The notes beneath the pieces were generated by a model. The model was not told where the DNA came from. It did not search any database and was given only the letters and a program-made list of their open reading frames with translations. A DNA stretch of 11,800 bases, taken from contig CALYQH010000015.1 of NCBI GenBank assembly GCA_945283395.1, positions 1 through 11,800 of the forward strand, read 5' to 3'. This DNA comes from an uncultured Ventosimonas sp. Its GTDB lineage: Bacteria > Pseudomonadota > Gammaproteobacteria > Pseudomonadales > Pseudomonadaceae. Shown here piece by piece: positions 1-7,571 of the stretch. The first letter of the stretch is position 1. Each line of letters begins with the position of its first letter. The position numbers were made by a program, and so were the translations under genes.

Positions 1-656
1 CCTAATAACTCAACATCTAACTTTTGTTGTGCTAAATAAACGCAATTCACATCAGTAATTTCTAACTCACCACGGGCCGAAGGTCTAATGTTTTTAGCTA
101 TTGCTATCACGTCATTATCATAGAAATACAGCCCTGTTACTGCATAATTAGACTTAGGTTGCTTAGGCTTTTCTTCTATGCTCAACACCTTACCTGTTTT
201 ATCAAATTCAACAACTCCGAATCGTTCAGGGTCAGATACCTGATAACCAAAAACGGTGGCACCTGATTCTTTACTACTCGCTTTCTTCAAACTAGTAGAG
301 AAATTTGCCCCATGAAAAATATTGTCCCCTAGAATAAGACAACATAAATCATTACCTAAAAAATGTTGCCCTATAATAAAAGCTTGCGCTAAACCATCAG
401 GAGAAGGTTGTTCGGCATACTCAATATTCAGCCCCAACCCACTACCATCGCCAAAAATTCGCTGAAAACAAGGTAAATCAGTAGGCGTCGAGATAATCAA
501 AATATCCTGAATATCGGCTAACATTAAAGTAGCCAATGGATAATAAATCATCGGCTTGTCGTAAATGGGTAACAGTTGTTTAGAAACTCCTAAGGTAATA
601 GGGTGTAATCTTGTACCTGAGCCACCGGCTAAGATAATACCTTTTCTTTTGGCCAT
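1..656 (-). CDS. rfbA: Glucose-1-phosphate thymidylyltransferase, C-terminus cut by window edge
   Basis: Makes dTDP-glucose from dTTP and glucose-1-phosphate, the first step of dTDP-L-rhamnose synthesis for LPS or other surface glycans; cytosolic. I translated it from the ATG at 656-654: 218 complete codons, then the window ends. The nucleotidyltransferase signature GGSGTRLHP is at residues 11-19, followed by K26 and the [11 protein letters not shown] block (30-40). The metal/sugar-site GDN is at 110-112, the EEKP motif at 161-164 and the ELEITDVN block at 197-204. All match RmlA/RfbA (family length about 290), so roughly the last 70 residues lie outside. The reading frame is intact. RffH (enterobacterial common antigen paralogue) cannot be excluded from sequence alone, but the reaction is the same. 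The rest of the rml cluster, if present, would lie off the left edge. Confidence 0.96.
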   Translation of the reverse strand, partial: MAKRKGIILAGGSGTRLHPITLGVSKQLLPIYDKPMIYYPLATLMLADIQDILIISTPTDLPCFQRIFGDGSGLGLNIEYAEQPSPDGLAQAFIIGQHFLGNDLCCLILGDNIFHGANFSTSLKKASSKESGATVFGYQVSDPERFGVVEFDKTGKVLSIEEKPKQPKSNYAVTGLYFYDNDVIAIAKNIRPSARGELEITDVNCVYLAQQKLDVELL

Positions 657-723
657 ATTTTATCCACACTTCAACTAGTTGCTAACTTTACGCTACTTAT
701 TCACGCAGGCTAATATTCATAGC

Positions 724-742
724 TAATACGTAATGCGTATTA
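724..742. promoter_or_regulatory. Perfect 7-bp inverted repeat in the rfbA/peroxidase divergent spacer
   Basis: TAATACG and CGTATTA flank the 5-base centre TAATG, giving a 19-base dyad. It sits between two divergent genes and close to the candidate rfbA -10 box, as an operator would. It could also form a short hairpin in the rfbA leader RNA. No regulator can be named. Confidence 0.35.
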
Positions 743-757
743 AGTAAATGTTAAGCC

Positions 758-763
758 ATTATA
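758..763 (-). promoter_or_regulatory. Candidate -10 box for rfbA
   Basis: On the minus strand the bases read TATAAT, a perfect sigma-70 -10 hexamer, about 100 bases upstream of the rfbA start codon. No good -35 hexamer is visible at 16-18 bases, so this would be a weak or activator-dependent promoter. The palindrome at 724-742 would lie just downstream of its start point. Confidence 0.35.
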
Positions 764-848
764 GTGTATTATCTATTTAATCTGTAACTGCTCTTAGCTA
801 TTAAAATTTTTTATTTATTGCATAAAAACATTTAATCTTTATATGGTC

Positions 849-854
849 TATAAT
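849..854 (+). promoter_or_regulatory. Candidate -10 box for the Dyp peroxidase gene
   Basis: A perfect TATAAT lies 47 bases upstream of the start codon. The nearest -35-like hexamer, TTGCAT at 818-823, is 25 bases away, which is too far, so the -35 element is poor or absent. The surrounding 790-880 stretch is strongly AT-rich. Confidence 0.4.
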
Positions 855-901
855 AATAAAATAAATAATTAGCCTGAATTAATAAAGATTGGAGAACTGT
901 T

Positions 902-1855
902 ATGTCTGAACCAAGATTAACTCCTTCTGCCGTAGTTCTTCCTCCTGGTGAAGCAGCTATTTTCATGATACTAGCCTTAAAGGACACCGCTACCACTACC
1001 GAGCAAGTACAAGATGTATGCGGCCATCTAGCTGCCTTTGTAAGAAGTATGAGTAAAAGATATCCCGATGCCCAAGTAAGTGCCATTATGGGCTTTGGTG
1101 CAGAAGCGTGGACAACACTTTTTCCAGACCAAGCAAAACCCAAAGAGTTAAAACCTTTCGAAGCCATCAAAGGAGCTAAGCACTTTGCACCCTCCACGCC
1201 AGGTGATCTATATTTTCACATCAGAGCAAGACGGATGGATATTTGTTATGAGCTAGCAGCTGAAATAAGCCATCTATTAGAAGGAGCTGTTGAGCCTATT
1301 GATGAAGTTCATGGCTTCCGTTATTTTGATGGCAGAACTATCATTGGTTTTGTGGATGGCACAGAAAATCCAGAAAATGAAGCAGCCTATCAGTTCACCA
1401 CCATAGGAGATGAAGACCCCAATTTCAAAGGTGGTAGTTATGCCTTTGTACAAAAATATTTACATAATATGAAAGCTTGGAATGCTACCAGCGTAGAAGA
1501 ACAAGAAAAAGTTATAGGACGCAAAAAATTCTCGGATATCGAATTAACTGACCAAGAAAAACCAGCTAATGCGCATAATGCTGTGACTAATATTGCAGAT
1601 GACAATGGCAACGAACTTAAAATTATGCGTGCTAATATGCCTTTTGCTAACCCTTCGAAAGGTGAATATGGCACTTTCTTTATAGGTTATGCCAACACCT
1701 TCACAACAACTAAACGTATGTTAGACAACATGTTTATTGGAGAACCTGAAGGTAACTATGATAGATTACTGGATTATAGTACTCCTGTCACAGGCACTTT
1801 ATTTTTTGTCCCATCTCCTGAGCTGCTCGAAGCATTAGGCGGTGAGGATGATTAA
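902..1855 (+). CDS. Dye-decolorizing (Dyp) heme peroxidase, P-type/YfeX-like
   Basis: A heme peroxidase that uses hydrogen peroxide to oxidise phenolic or dye-like substrates; the physiological substrate in this subfamily is uncertain. It has 317 residues, the normal size for P-type (former class B) enzymes such as YfeX, TyrA and DypB. The family GXXDG motif is GFVDG at 149-153, with distal Asp152. The proximal heme ligand is predicted to be His225 (in NAHNA), and the distal Arg243 and Asn245 lie in IMRANMPF; spacing matches the DypB pattern D-H-R-N. There is no signal peptide, so it should be cytosolic. The C-terminal tail (ALGGEDD) does not resemble a known encapsulin-targeting peptide, and no encapsulin gene lies nearby. 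The start is supported by GGAGA at 891-895, 6 bases before ATG. It appears monocistronic. Confidence 0.95.
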   Translation: MSEPRLTPSAVVLPPGEAAIFMILALKDTATTTEQVQDVCGHLAAFVRSMSKRYPDAQVSAIMGFGAEAWTTLFPDQAKPKELKPFEAIKGAKHFAPSTPGDLYFHIRARRMDICYELAAEISHLLEGAVEPIDEVHGFRYFDGRTIIGFVDGTENPENEAAYQFTTIGDEDPNFKGGSYAFVQKYLHNMKAWNATSVEEQEKVIGRKKFSDIELTDQEKPANAHNAVTNIADDNGNELKIMRANMPFANPSKGEYGTFFIGYANTFTTTKRMLDNMFIGEPEGNYDRLLDYSTPVTGTLFFVPSPELLEALGGEDD

Positions 1856-1878
1856 GCATACCAGTTATTAAAAACCTA

Positions 1879-1932
1879 GTTAACCATTAACATCCTAGCT
1901 AACAGCTATTAGCTAGGGTGTTAGTAGTTAAC
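1879..1932. terminator. Long imperfect stem-loop after the peroxidase gene
   Basis: The core CCTAGCTAA (1894-1902) and TTAGCTAGG (1909-1917) form a perfect 9-bp stem around a 6-base loop. It extends outward through CAT/GTG and TAA/TTA, and after a mismatched step reaches GTTAAC at both ends (1879-1884 and 1927-1932), for about 23 pairs including wobbles. It starts 24 bases after the peroxidase stop, a position expected for a transcript end. No U-tract follows on either strand, so it is not a textbook intrinsic terminator; it may act as a 3' RNA-stability hairpin. Confidence 0.45.
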
Positions 1933-2000
1933 CTAAACTAGTGGTTAAGATGAAAGCTGCCAAACCAGCAGAATTTAAAAATTTATAAGATTGATGATTT

Positions 2001-2687
2001 ATGATTTTTTTCAAGAAATTAATATATTATGCCATTGTTATCTATATTATTTGTTTTATTTTAAATGCTAATGCTAACTCCTTTAATCAACAAGAAGCAG
2101 CTACTAGCATCAAAAGTATTCTTAGCAAAGCGACCAAAACATCTATTAAGCAATTAGGTGTAACGGGTGGATTTAGTAACAATCCTGAGCTAAGAATAGC
2201 TTTACCTAGTAACTTAGCTAATACCGCCAATTTACTGGAAAGATTAGGATTAAAAACTTAACTTGGGCAACTTGAAAAGGGTATGAACGCAGCAGCAGAA
2301 GCTGCTATACCAGAAGCACAAGAGATGGTAATCAACAGTATCAAACAAATGACCTTCAACGATGCTAAACAGATCATCACTGGCGGTGATACCGCAGCTA
2401 CGGCATATCTTGAAAAAACTAATCGCACCGCATTATTTAATAAATTTCTACCGAAAGTTAAAACTATTACCGATCAATATGCGCTAGCTGCCAACTATAA
2501 CTCCTTAATCAAACGAACCAACCTGTTAGGCATTACTAATAACAATATGACCATAGAGAACTACGTCACCCATAAAACCCTTGATGGGCTATTTAATACT
2601 ATAAAGAAACAAGAAAGTTATTTGCGTCACAATCCAGCAGCAATAACTGGCAAGATAGCTAAAAAACTAGTGGAAACGCTTAACTAA
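2001..2687 (+). pseudogene. DUF4197 secreted protein gene interrupted by an in-frame TAA
   Basis: Codes for a DUF4197-family protein of unknown function, normally about 220 residues and exported. Codons 1-86 give a signal peptide (basic start, hydrophobic core, likely cleavage after LNANA near residue 26) and the family's early block (AATSIKSILSKA, GVTGGFSNNPELRIALP). A TAA at 2259-2261 ends this part. The same frame then continues without a break for 141 codons, with ITGGDTAATAYL at 126-137, IENYVT at 185-190 and LDGLF near 194. The total of 228 codons matches the family. As I recall relatives, the stop aligns with a Gln in the linker before the MNxAAEAA segment, so one C-to-T change (CAA to TAA) explains it. 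Everything downstream is still family-like, so the lesion is recent, a sequencing error, or read through. The start ATG has only a weak ribosome site. Confidence 0.85.
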
Positions 2688-2988
2688 CTAGTTAGTAGAG
2701 GTCACTTCATTCAGATAATAAGCCAAGCTGAATAAGAGGTGAAAAAATAAAAAATAATTTATGTTAAACTTTAGTATCAAAAACCAAACCAACTATAATA
2801 GATAGGCATGAATAACCAATATATGTTGGCAATCTTTTCTAGCTAAAGCTTATTCAACTAAAGAGCAGCATGTTAACGAGTTCCCTTATAAAGATTCATA
2901 AGGCACTCAACTATGTTTACTCATGCTTTTAATAAATTAAAACAAACGCTTTTTTAAAACGCTTACATAAAGATGGAATTTTTGTTTC
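2688..2988. other. 301-base non-coding spacer before the autotransporter
   Basis: No real gene was found. It holds a promoter-like TATAAT (2794-2799), a 6-bp inverted repeat CCTTAT/ATAAGG (2884-2889 and 2898-2903, 8-base loop) that could be an operator, and a direct repeat AAACGCTT (2944-2951 and 2957-2964) just upstream of the autotransporter ribosome site. ATTCAG/CTGAAT near 2709-2733 can pair but has no U-tract. Two tiny ORFs, 12 codons at 2808-2846 and 14 codons from 2913, are not convincing genes. Confidence 0.6.
2771..2799 (+). promoter_or_regulatory. Candidate promoter for the autotransporter
   Basis: TATAAT (2794-2799) is a perfect -10 box. TTAGTA (2771-2776), 17 bases upstream, is a poor -35 match (3 of 6). 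It would give a leader of roughly 180 bases before the autotransporter ATG at 2989. Confidence 0.35.
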
Positions 2989-5900
2989 ATGAATTACCAA
3001 ATTAAACCATTAGCAATAGCTATTTTTCTTTTAACTAGTCATTTTATAGCAGCTGATGAACTACCTACCATAACACATGTTTCAGACATTACTACATATC
3101 AAGGAGGCGAAGTAACAGCACCTATTATTGAAAAAAGTAGTTCGCCAGATCAACAAGATACGCACAAGCTAACCTTTAATAATACTAAAATCAGCATTAA
3201 TAATGACACAGCACTAAATGGCATGTCGTTTCCAGCTGCTATTAGTTTAGGTGGCTGGAATGGCATTGAGCAAGGCTTACAATATGGTGATTTAGCAATC
3301 ACGCTGGATAAAGATACTAACATCTCCGTAACCCGCTCTTCTGGAAATATAACAGGAGTTTACACAGAAACGGATTCATCGGAAGGCGTAGCTAGCATTA
3401 CTAGTGATGCTACTATCAAGATAACATCAGTGGGTAATGGCGATGTTAGGGGCATATTGGCACAAAACTTTTTTGACACAAATGCACATGGCTGTGAATC
3501 CCTTGCTTGTCTCAATAAAAAAGCTGCCTTAATGCTCAACTCTAACAGCAAGATTGACATTTCAGGTAGTGGAAAACTTATCAGAGGAGCAGATGCACAA
3601 GCTTCTCATGCTAGCATTGAAACTGCAAAGGGTAGTGAAATAGCTATTACAGCAACACCATCTACCGGTGACAATAAGCAAAACATAAAAGGGATAAGCA
3701 GTTGGGGATATGATACGTTTCAAAGTACCTCAACAGTCGACAATAACGGGACAATCACAATTAACTATGATGACCATGCCAATCTTGCAAGTGTTGCAGG
3801 AATAGACTCGGCTGCTGAAATTAAAAGTACTGTAACAAACTCTAATACCATAACTATTAAAGAAGATGCTTTTAATCCAAATGCATTAAGTAATAAGGCT
3901 ACGGTTACAGGAATTAAAAATTTTGTTCACTATGGTGAAAATTTTATAGATACCTCTGCTACTAGTAACATTATCATTAACTCTCCGCACATTTATAGAA
4001 GCGTTGGTATACAAGCCATAGTAGGAGAAAACAACAGTTCAATAAACAACTCTGTTTTTGAAACATCGATTAACGCACATGATAGTACTATAAATGTTAC
4101 AGGCAAACATGAGGCTATAGGTATTGATAGTCATTTTGAAAAACCTGATACTCTTATTGGCAGTAATAACCGTTTTAACTCTACTATTAACTATGATAAT
4201 AAAGCTGGTTCTATCTTCTCTTCCTCCAATGATTCAGACGGCTTAGCCTATGGTATAAAGAATGAAAGTCCACAAGGTGATGTTAAGACCATTATTAACA
4301 ATGCTGATACTATTTCGGCCACCTCTCGTGGAGAGGCTGTAACGATCAAATCATCAACAATAAATTCAGGTAATGTCAAAATCTATTTAGGAACTGGAGT
4401 TAAGAGCATAATATCTTCTGCTAATAAGGCTACCGCTAACAATGCGGCTATTTACGCGAGTTCCAATCAGGGTGATAGCACTATTTTTTCAGCGGCCAAA
4501 TATATTACTACTTCAGGTGCAAACAACCATGGTATTCGTTCTGAGTCACAGGCAGGTGAAAGCCACGTAACAACCTCTAGCCAAATAAGGACTACAGGTA
4601 ACAACTCGGCGGCTATTTATAGTACCACAAAAAACGGTGCTAATAGCGTAACAGTTTACTCAGGTGCTAACTTACTAGGAGGAAGTGGTGATAATGGCGC
4701 CACCATTATTATGACTACTGAAGGAGGCAAGCAAGAGCTTACTATAGCTGCTGGAGCAAGCATTGCTAGCCAGAATGATAAGGCTATATTCACCAAAAAT
4801 ACTAGAGGTATTACTACTGTCGAGAATAGCGGTACTATTACAGGTTACGCTACGCTCCAAGGTAATAACGTTACCTTTATTAATGCTGGCACCTTAGACT
4901 TAAAAAATAATAGCTCGGGCAAACAAGCTGTAACATATACCATTGGCAATAGAGACGGCACTTTTAATAATAATGGTATTATTAGATTTGACCAAAGTAT
5001 GCTTGATTGCACTACTAACAACGCAACTTTCAAAGTAGCCAATTTTTATAATAATAGCCAAGGCATCATAAATTTAACCTCTAAAAACCCTAACGGGCTA
5101 AATAATTTAGTAGGAGATAAATTCATTATCAAGGGTAACTATATTGCTAATGGCGGTAGTATTTATCTAAATACTACTTTAAATAATGCTAGTAGTAATG
5201 GCGGCATTGGTAATAGTGATCAACTGCAAGTTGACGGTAATGTAATAACAAACGGCAGCGCTACTAGACTTTATATTATACATACTGCTAATAGTGTAGG
5301 TGGCTTAACAGAAGGGCACGTAATTAAAGTGATTAATGTAACAGGTACCTTACAAGCTAATGCTTTTGTTTTAGGAAGGCCCTTAACCGCAGGGGCTTAT
5401 GAATATACCCTTAACCAACATGATATGGATTGGTATTTATCAAGCTTCTATAAGCCAACTGGAAGTAGCACTGGTCAAATACTCTATAATCCTGCTAGTG
5501 GCGCTTATTTAGCCAATCAAACGGCAGCGGTTGAAATGTTTCAACAAACATTATTTGATCGCCTTATCTCAGCCAGTGATTTAGATCATGATGCCACTAA
5601 ACGACTGCTATGGTCAAGAACCATTATGACCCATGGCAGTCGGCGAAGTGTACAAGCTAATTTCAGCAATAGAAACCGTAGCTATATGATGCAACTAGGT
5701 GGCGATTTAGCAATATGGCAAGTGGCTGAAGGTTACCTTCATGTTGGTTTAATGGCAGGCTATGGAGATGCTAAAAATACCAGCACCGCACGCTTTACCA
5801 GAACAACAGCAGATGGCAAAGTAAAAGGCTATAGCTCTGGTATTTATGGCACTTGGTTCCAAAATCAAGACACTAATCTAGGGCTTTACCTAGATACTTG

Positions 5901-6423
5901 GAGTCAAATGGGCTGGTATAGAAATCAAGTATCTGGCGAGGCTCAAATAAGTACTAAAAAATATAATAGTTCGGTATGGAGTAATTCCATAGAAGCAGGT
6001 TATGGGATATTATTAACAACCACTAAAGAGCATCAATGGATTGCTATACCTCAAGTTCAGTTAACCTATAATTGGTATGATACAGATAATCTCAAAGATC
6101 ATAATAATCTTTACGTGAGTCATAACAAAGCTAGTGGCTTAGAGACACGGAGTGGCTTTAGATTATATGGCCGCGCTTTACAAAGACAATCGCTTGAACC
6201 TTTTGTAGAAATGAACTGGTTACATGCTACAGCTAAAAATCAATTAACCTTCAATGGTGATAAACTTAAAGATGGTTTGCCTCAACATCGTTTTGAAGCT
6301 AAATTAGGTTTACAAAGCCATCTTAATGATAAATGGTCAATCTCTGCTCAAGTGGGTGGACAATGGGGGCAAAATCATTTCAACCAATATCAAGGACAAC
6401 TTAACGCCCTTTATAAATGGTAA
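2989..6423 (+). CDS. Type Va autotransporter, probable beta-helical adhesin
   Basis: A self-secreted surface protein of 1144 residues. Residues 1-22 are a short Sec signal peptide, with likely cleavage after FIAA; there is no extended signal-peptide region. The passenger (about 23-740) is rich in Asn, Thr, Ser, Gly and Ile with short alternating strands, typical of a right-handed beta-helix, and carries roughly 28-residue repeats at 487-598. A pertactin-like autochaperone segment follows (about 740-820), ending in DMDWYLSS (812-819). A linker helix (about 843-865) then leads to an autotransporter barrel of about 275 residues (870-1144). The protein ends in LNALYKW; the terminal aromatic is the usual Bam recognition signal. 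I saw no serine-protease or lipase motif, so adhesion or aggregation is the best guess. Cysteines are only C169, C174 and C674. The ribosome site is weak (GGA at 2975-2977, 11 bases from ATG). It has no secretion partner gene beside it and needs none. Confidence 0.93.
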   Translation: MNYQIKPLAIAIFLLTSHFIAADELPTITHVSDITTYQGGEVTAPIIEKSSSPDQQDTHKLTFNNTKISINNDTALNGMSFPAAISLGGWNGIEQGLQYGDLAITLDKDTNISVTRSSGNITGVYTETDSSEGVASITSDATIKITSVGNGDVRGILAQNFFDTNAHGCESLACLNKKAALMLNSNSKIDISGSGKLIRGADAQASHASIETAKGSEIAITATPSTGDNKQNIKGISSWGYDTFQSTSTVDNNGTITINYDDHANLASVAGIDSAAEIKSTVTNSNTITIKEDAFNPNALSNKATVTGIKNFVHYGENFIDTSATSNIIINSPHIYRSVGIQAIVGENNSSINNSVFETSINAHDSTINVTGKHEAIGIDSHFEKPDTLIGSNNRFNSTINYDNKAGSIFSSSNDSDGLAYGIKNESPQGDVKTIINNADTISATSRGEAVTIKSSTINSGNVKIYLGTGVKSIISSANKATANNAAIYASSNQGDSTIFSAAKYITTSGANNHGIRSESQAGESHVTTSSQIRTTGNNSAAIYSTTKNGANSVTVYSGANLLGGSGDNGATIIMTTEGGKQELTIAAGASIASQNDKAIFTKNTRGITTVENSGTITGYATLQGNNVTFINAGTLDLKNNSSGKQAVTYTIGNRDGTFNNNGIIRFDQSMLDCTTNNATFKVANFYNNSQGIINLTSKNPNGLNNLVGDKFIIKGNYIANGGSIYLNTTLNNASSNGGIGNSDQLQVDGNVITNGSATRLYIIHTANSVGGLTEGHVIKVINVTGTLQANAFVLGRPLTAGAYEYTLNQHDMDWYLSSFYKPTGSSTGQILYNPASGAYLANQTAAVEMFQQTLFDRLISASDLDHDATKRLLWSRTIMTHGSRRSVQANFSNRNRSYMMQLGGDLAIWQVAEGYLHVGLMAGYGDAKNTSTARFTRTTADGKVKGYSSGIYGTWFQNQDTNLGLYLDTWSQMGWYRNQVSGEAQISTKKYNSSVWSNSIEAGYGILLTTTKEHQWIAIPQVQLTYNWYDTDNLKDHNNLYVSHNKASGLETRSGFRLYGRALQRQSLEPFVEMNWLHATAKNQLTFNGDKLKDGLPQHRFEAKLGLQSHLNDKWSISAQVGGQWGQNHFNQYQGQLNALYKW
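4447..4782 (+). repeat. Four degenerate ~28-residue repeats in the autotransporter passenger
   Basis: Residues 487-514, 515-541, 542-570 and 571-598 line up with lengths of 28, 27, 29 and 28. Each begins with Ala/Gly then Ile or Thr-Ile (AIYASS, GIRSES, AIYSTT, ATIIMT), has a Gly near position 8-10 and a Val/Ile-rich strand in the middle, and ends in an Asn-Asn/Asp-rich turn. A fifth, weaker copy starts at 599 (AIFTKN). At DNA level the copies have diverged. Confidence 0.6.
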
Positions 6424-6533
6424 TTCTCAATTAAAAGCTTTGAGGCGTTTGCTGGCCCCTGAAAACTGGCTACCTTAGCGCTATTTTTTAAGGGAGCGAT
6501 GGCTAAAGATGGTCAAGATTCATAGCTGTTAAC

Positions 6534-6557
6534 TGCTATTTAGTTAGCTAAATAGCA
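6534..6557. terminator. Perfect 10-bp hairpin with 4-base loop
   Basis: TGCTATTTAG (6534-6543) and CTAAATAGCA (6548-6557) are exact complements around the loop TTAG. It lies 110 bases after the autotransporter stop. No T-run follows on either strand, so it may be a processing or 3'-end stability hairpin, not an intrinsic terminator. Confidence 0.4.
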
Positions 6558-6665
6558 ACTGTCAGATAGGCGTAGTGGGCTTTATCAAACGGTAGGGAAA
6601 CAGTTATTTAAGTGTATATTTACTAAGCGATAATTTCCATGGCTAGTGATACAATGAATAACCCT

Positions 6666-6685
6666 AAAAAAGGGCTCTATCCTTT
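6666..6685 (-). terminator. Weak terminator-like element downstream of murI
   Basis: Read on the minus strand, AAAGG (6685-6681) pairs with CCTTT (6673-6669) around a 7-base loop, and three more T follow. It lies about 90 bases beyond the murI stop and is the best candidate for the end of the abrB-prmC-moeB-murI transcript. The stem is only 5 bp. Confidence 0.3.
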
Positions 6686-6730
6686 GCTATACAGCATTTG
6701 AACTATTCAATATGGTTAATGATCCAGCTT

Positions 6731-6760
6731 GCCAATTCAGCTCATGATTGGCGTTTGTTA
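6731..6760 (+). terminator. Possible plus-strand terminator at the convergent junction
   Basis: GCCAAT (6731-6736) and ATTGGC (6747-6752) form a 6-bp stem with a 10-base loop, followed by GTTTGTTA, which is U-rich on the plus strand. It would stop read-through from the autotransporter side before it runs antisense into murI. It is weak and about 310 bases from the autotransporter stop. Confidence 0.3.
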
Positions 6761-6773
6761 ATGTAACGAATTA

Positions 6774-7571
6774 TTAAAGATTCAATTGCTCAATATTCTG
6801 ATAATGGCTTTGCCACAGTAAATGAATAGTTTGCTTGAAACAAGCTAATGCTCCCGTGGTAAGTAACTTTATTTGTCCTGCCCTACTTCTATCTGCTAAT
6901 AATTGTTGCTTATCCAAGACTGAGTTTAGATGACGAGCAACGGCTTCCCCTGTATCTATCACTACGACATTAGCAGGTAGTAACTGGCTTAATAATGGCC
7001 GCAAGAAGGGATAATGGGTACAGCCCAAAATAATAGTGTCACATCCAGCCGCTAGCAAAGGCTGTAAATTGTTAATTAATAACTGACGGGTATTGGTTGT
7101 TATTAATTCGCCACGCTCAATACACTCCATAAGCCCCGGACAAGGTTGGGCAAATACTGCTACATTATTCGCAAATTTGTCTAATAAAGCGGCAAACTTG
7201 GCACTTCGTAAAGTGCCACTAGTAGCTAGTACACCTACTTTACCATTGATAGTAGCCTTAGTTGCAGGTTTTACCGCCGGCTCCATTGCTATAATAGGTA
7301 AGCTAGGGTATTGCTCTCTTAATAGCGTAGCTGCCGCAGCAGTGGCTGTATTACAAGCTATTACCAAAGCTTTAATGCCTTGGCTCAATAAATAATTGGT
7401 GACAATCACACTACGCTCTACAATAAAGCTAGCTTCTTTTTCCCCATAGGGAATATATTTGCTATCTGCTAGATAAATAATATCCTCGTTAGGCAACAAC
7501 TGCTGGATAACTTTTAAAACAGATAAGCCTCCTACTCCTGAATCAAATACACCTATAGCTTGATTATTCAT
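6774..7571 (-). CDS. murI: Glutamate racemase
   Basis: Converts L-glutamate to D-glutamate for peptidoglycan precursor synthesis in the cytosol. From the ATG at 7571 it has 265 residues, normal for the family. It shows the N-terminal IGVFDSGVGGLSVL block with Asp10-Ser11, PYG at 41-43, the two catalytic cysteines in IACNTA (Cys73) and LGCTHYPFL (Cys184, with His186), and the conserved Glu152 of CIERG. An in-frame GTG at 7586 would add five residues, but relatives start directly before the IGVFDSG block and its AAGG is only 3 bases away, so I chose ATG. That ATG overlaps the end of moeB by 8 bases and has little Shine-Dalgarno sequence, suggesting translational coupling. It is last gene of the operon; the moeB-murI order is that of Pseudomonas. 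Confidence 0.96.
   Translation of the reverse strand: MNNQAIGVFDSGVGGLSVLKVIQQLLPNEDIIYLADSKYIPYGEKEASFIVERSVIVTNYLLSQGIKALVIACNTATAAAATLLREQYPSLPIIAMEPAVKPATKATINGKVGVLATSGTLRSAKFAALLDKFANNVAVFAQPCPGLMECIERGELITTNTRQLLINNLQPLLAAGCDTIILGCTHYPFLRPLLSQLLPANVVVIDTGEAVARHLNSVLDKQQLLADRSRAGQIKLLTTGALACFKQTIHLLWQSHYQNIEQLNL

Larger units (their letters stand above)
6424..6773. other. 350-base convergent spacer without a gene
   Basis: This lies between the ends of the autotransporter and murI. No ORF with recognisable coding sense was found in any frame. It contains a 10-bp perfect hairpin (6534-6557), a minus-strand terminator-like element (6666-6685) and a 6-bp hairpin with U-rich flank (6731-6760). 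I also see GCTACCTTA pairing imperfectly with TAAGGGAGC (about 6468-6496). I recognise no insertion-sequence ends. Confidence 0.6.

Noticed and set aside
832..1197. 121-codon minus-strand ORF
   Set aside because: It is antisense to the Dyp peroxidase, whose active-site motifs and ribosome site are clear; no domain sense and no ribosome site of its own.
1438..1674. 78-codon minus-strand ORF
   Set aside because: Antisense shadow inside the peroxidase gene.
2283..2687. Separate gene with its own start at 2283
   Set aside because: It is in the same frame as the upstream signal-peptide ORF, is only the C-terminal part of DUF4197, lacks a signal peptide, and its AAGGG is only 1 base before the ATG.
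2001..6423. DUF4197 and autotransporter as a two-gene secretion system
   Set aside because: Classical autotransporters need no dedicated partner, the genes are 301 bases apart with a promoter-like site between them, and DUF4197 is not known as a secretion factor.
6424..6660. Possible insertion-sequence remnant
   Set aside because: No terminal inverted repeats, target duplication or transposase-like translation could be found in any frame.
7093..7395. 100-codon plus-strand ORF
   Set aside because: Antisense to murI across its catalytic Cys region; hydrophobic look comes from the complement of Ala/Leu codons.
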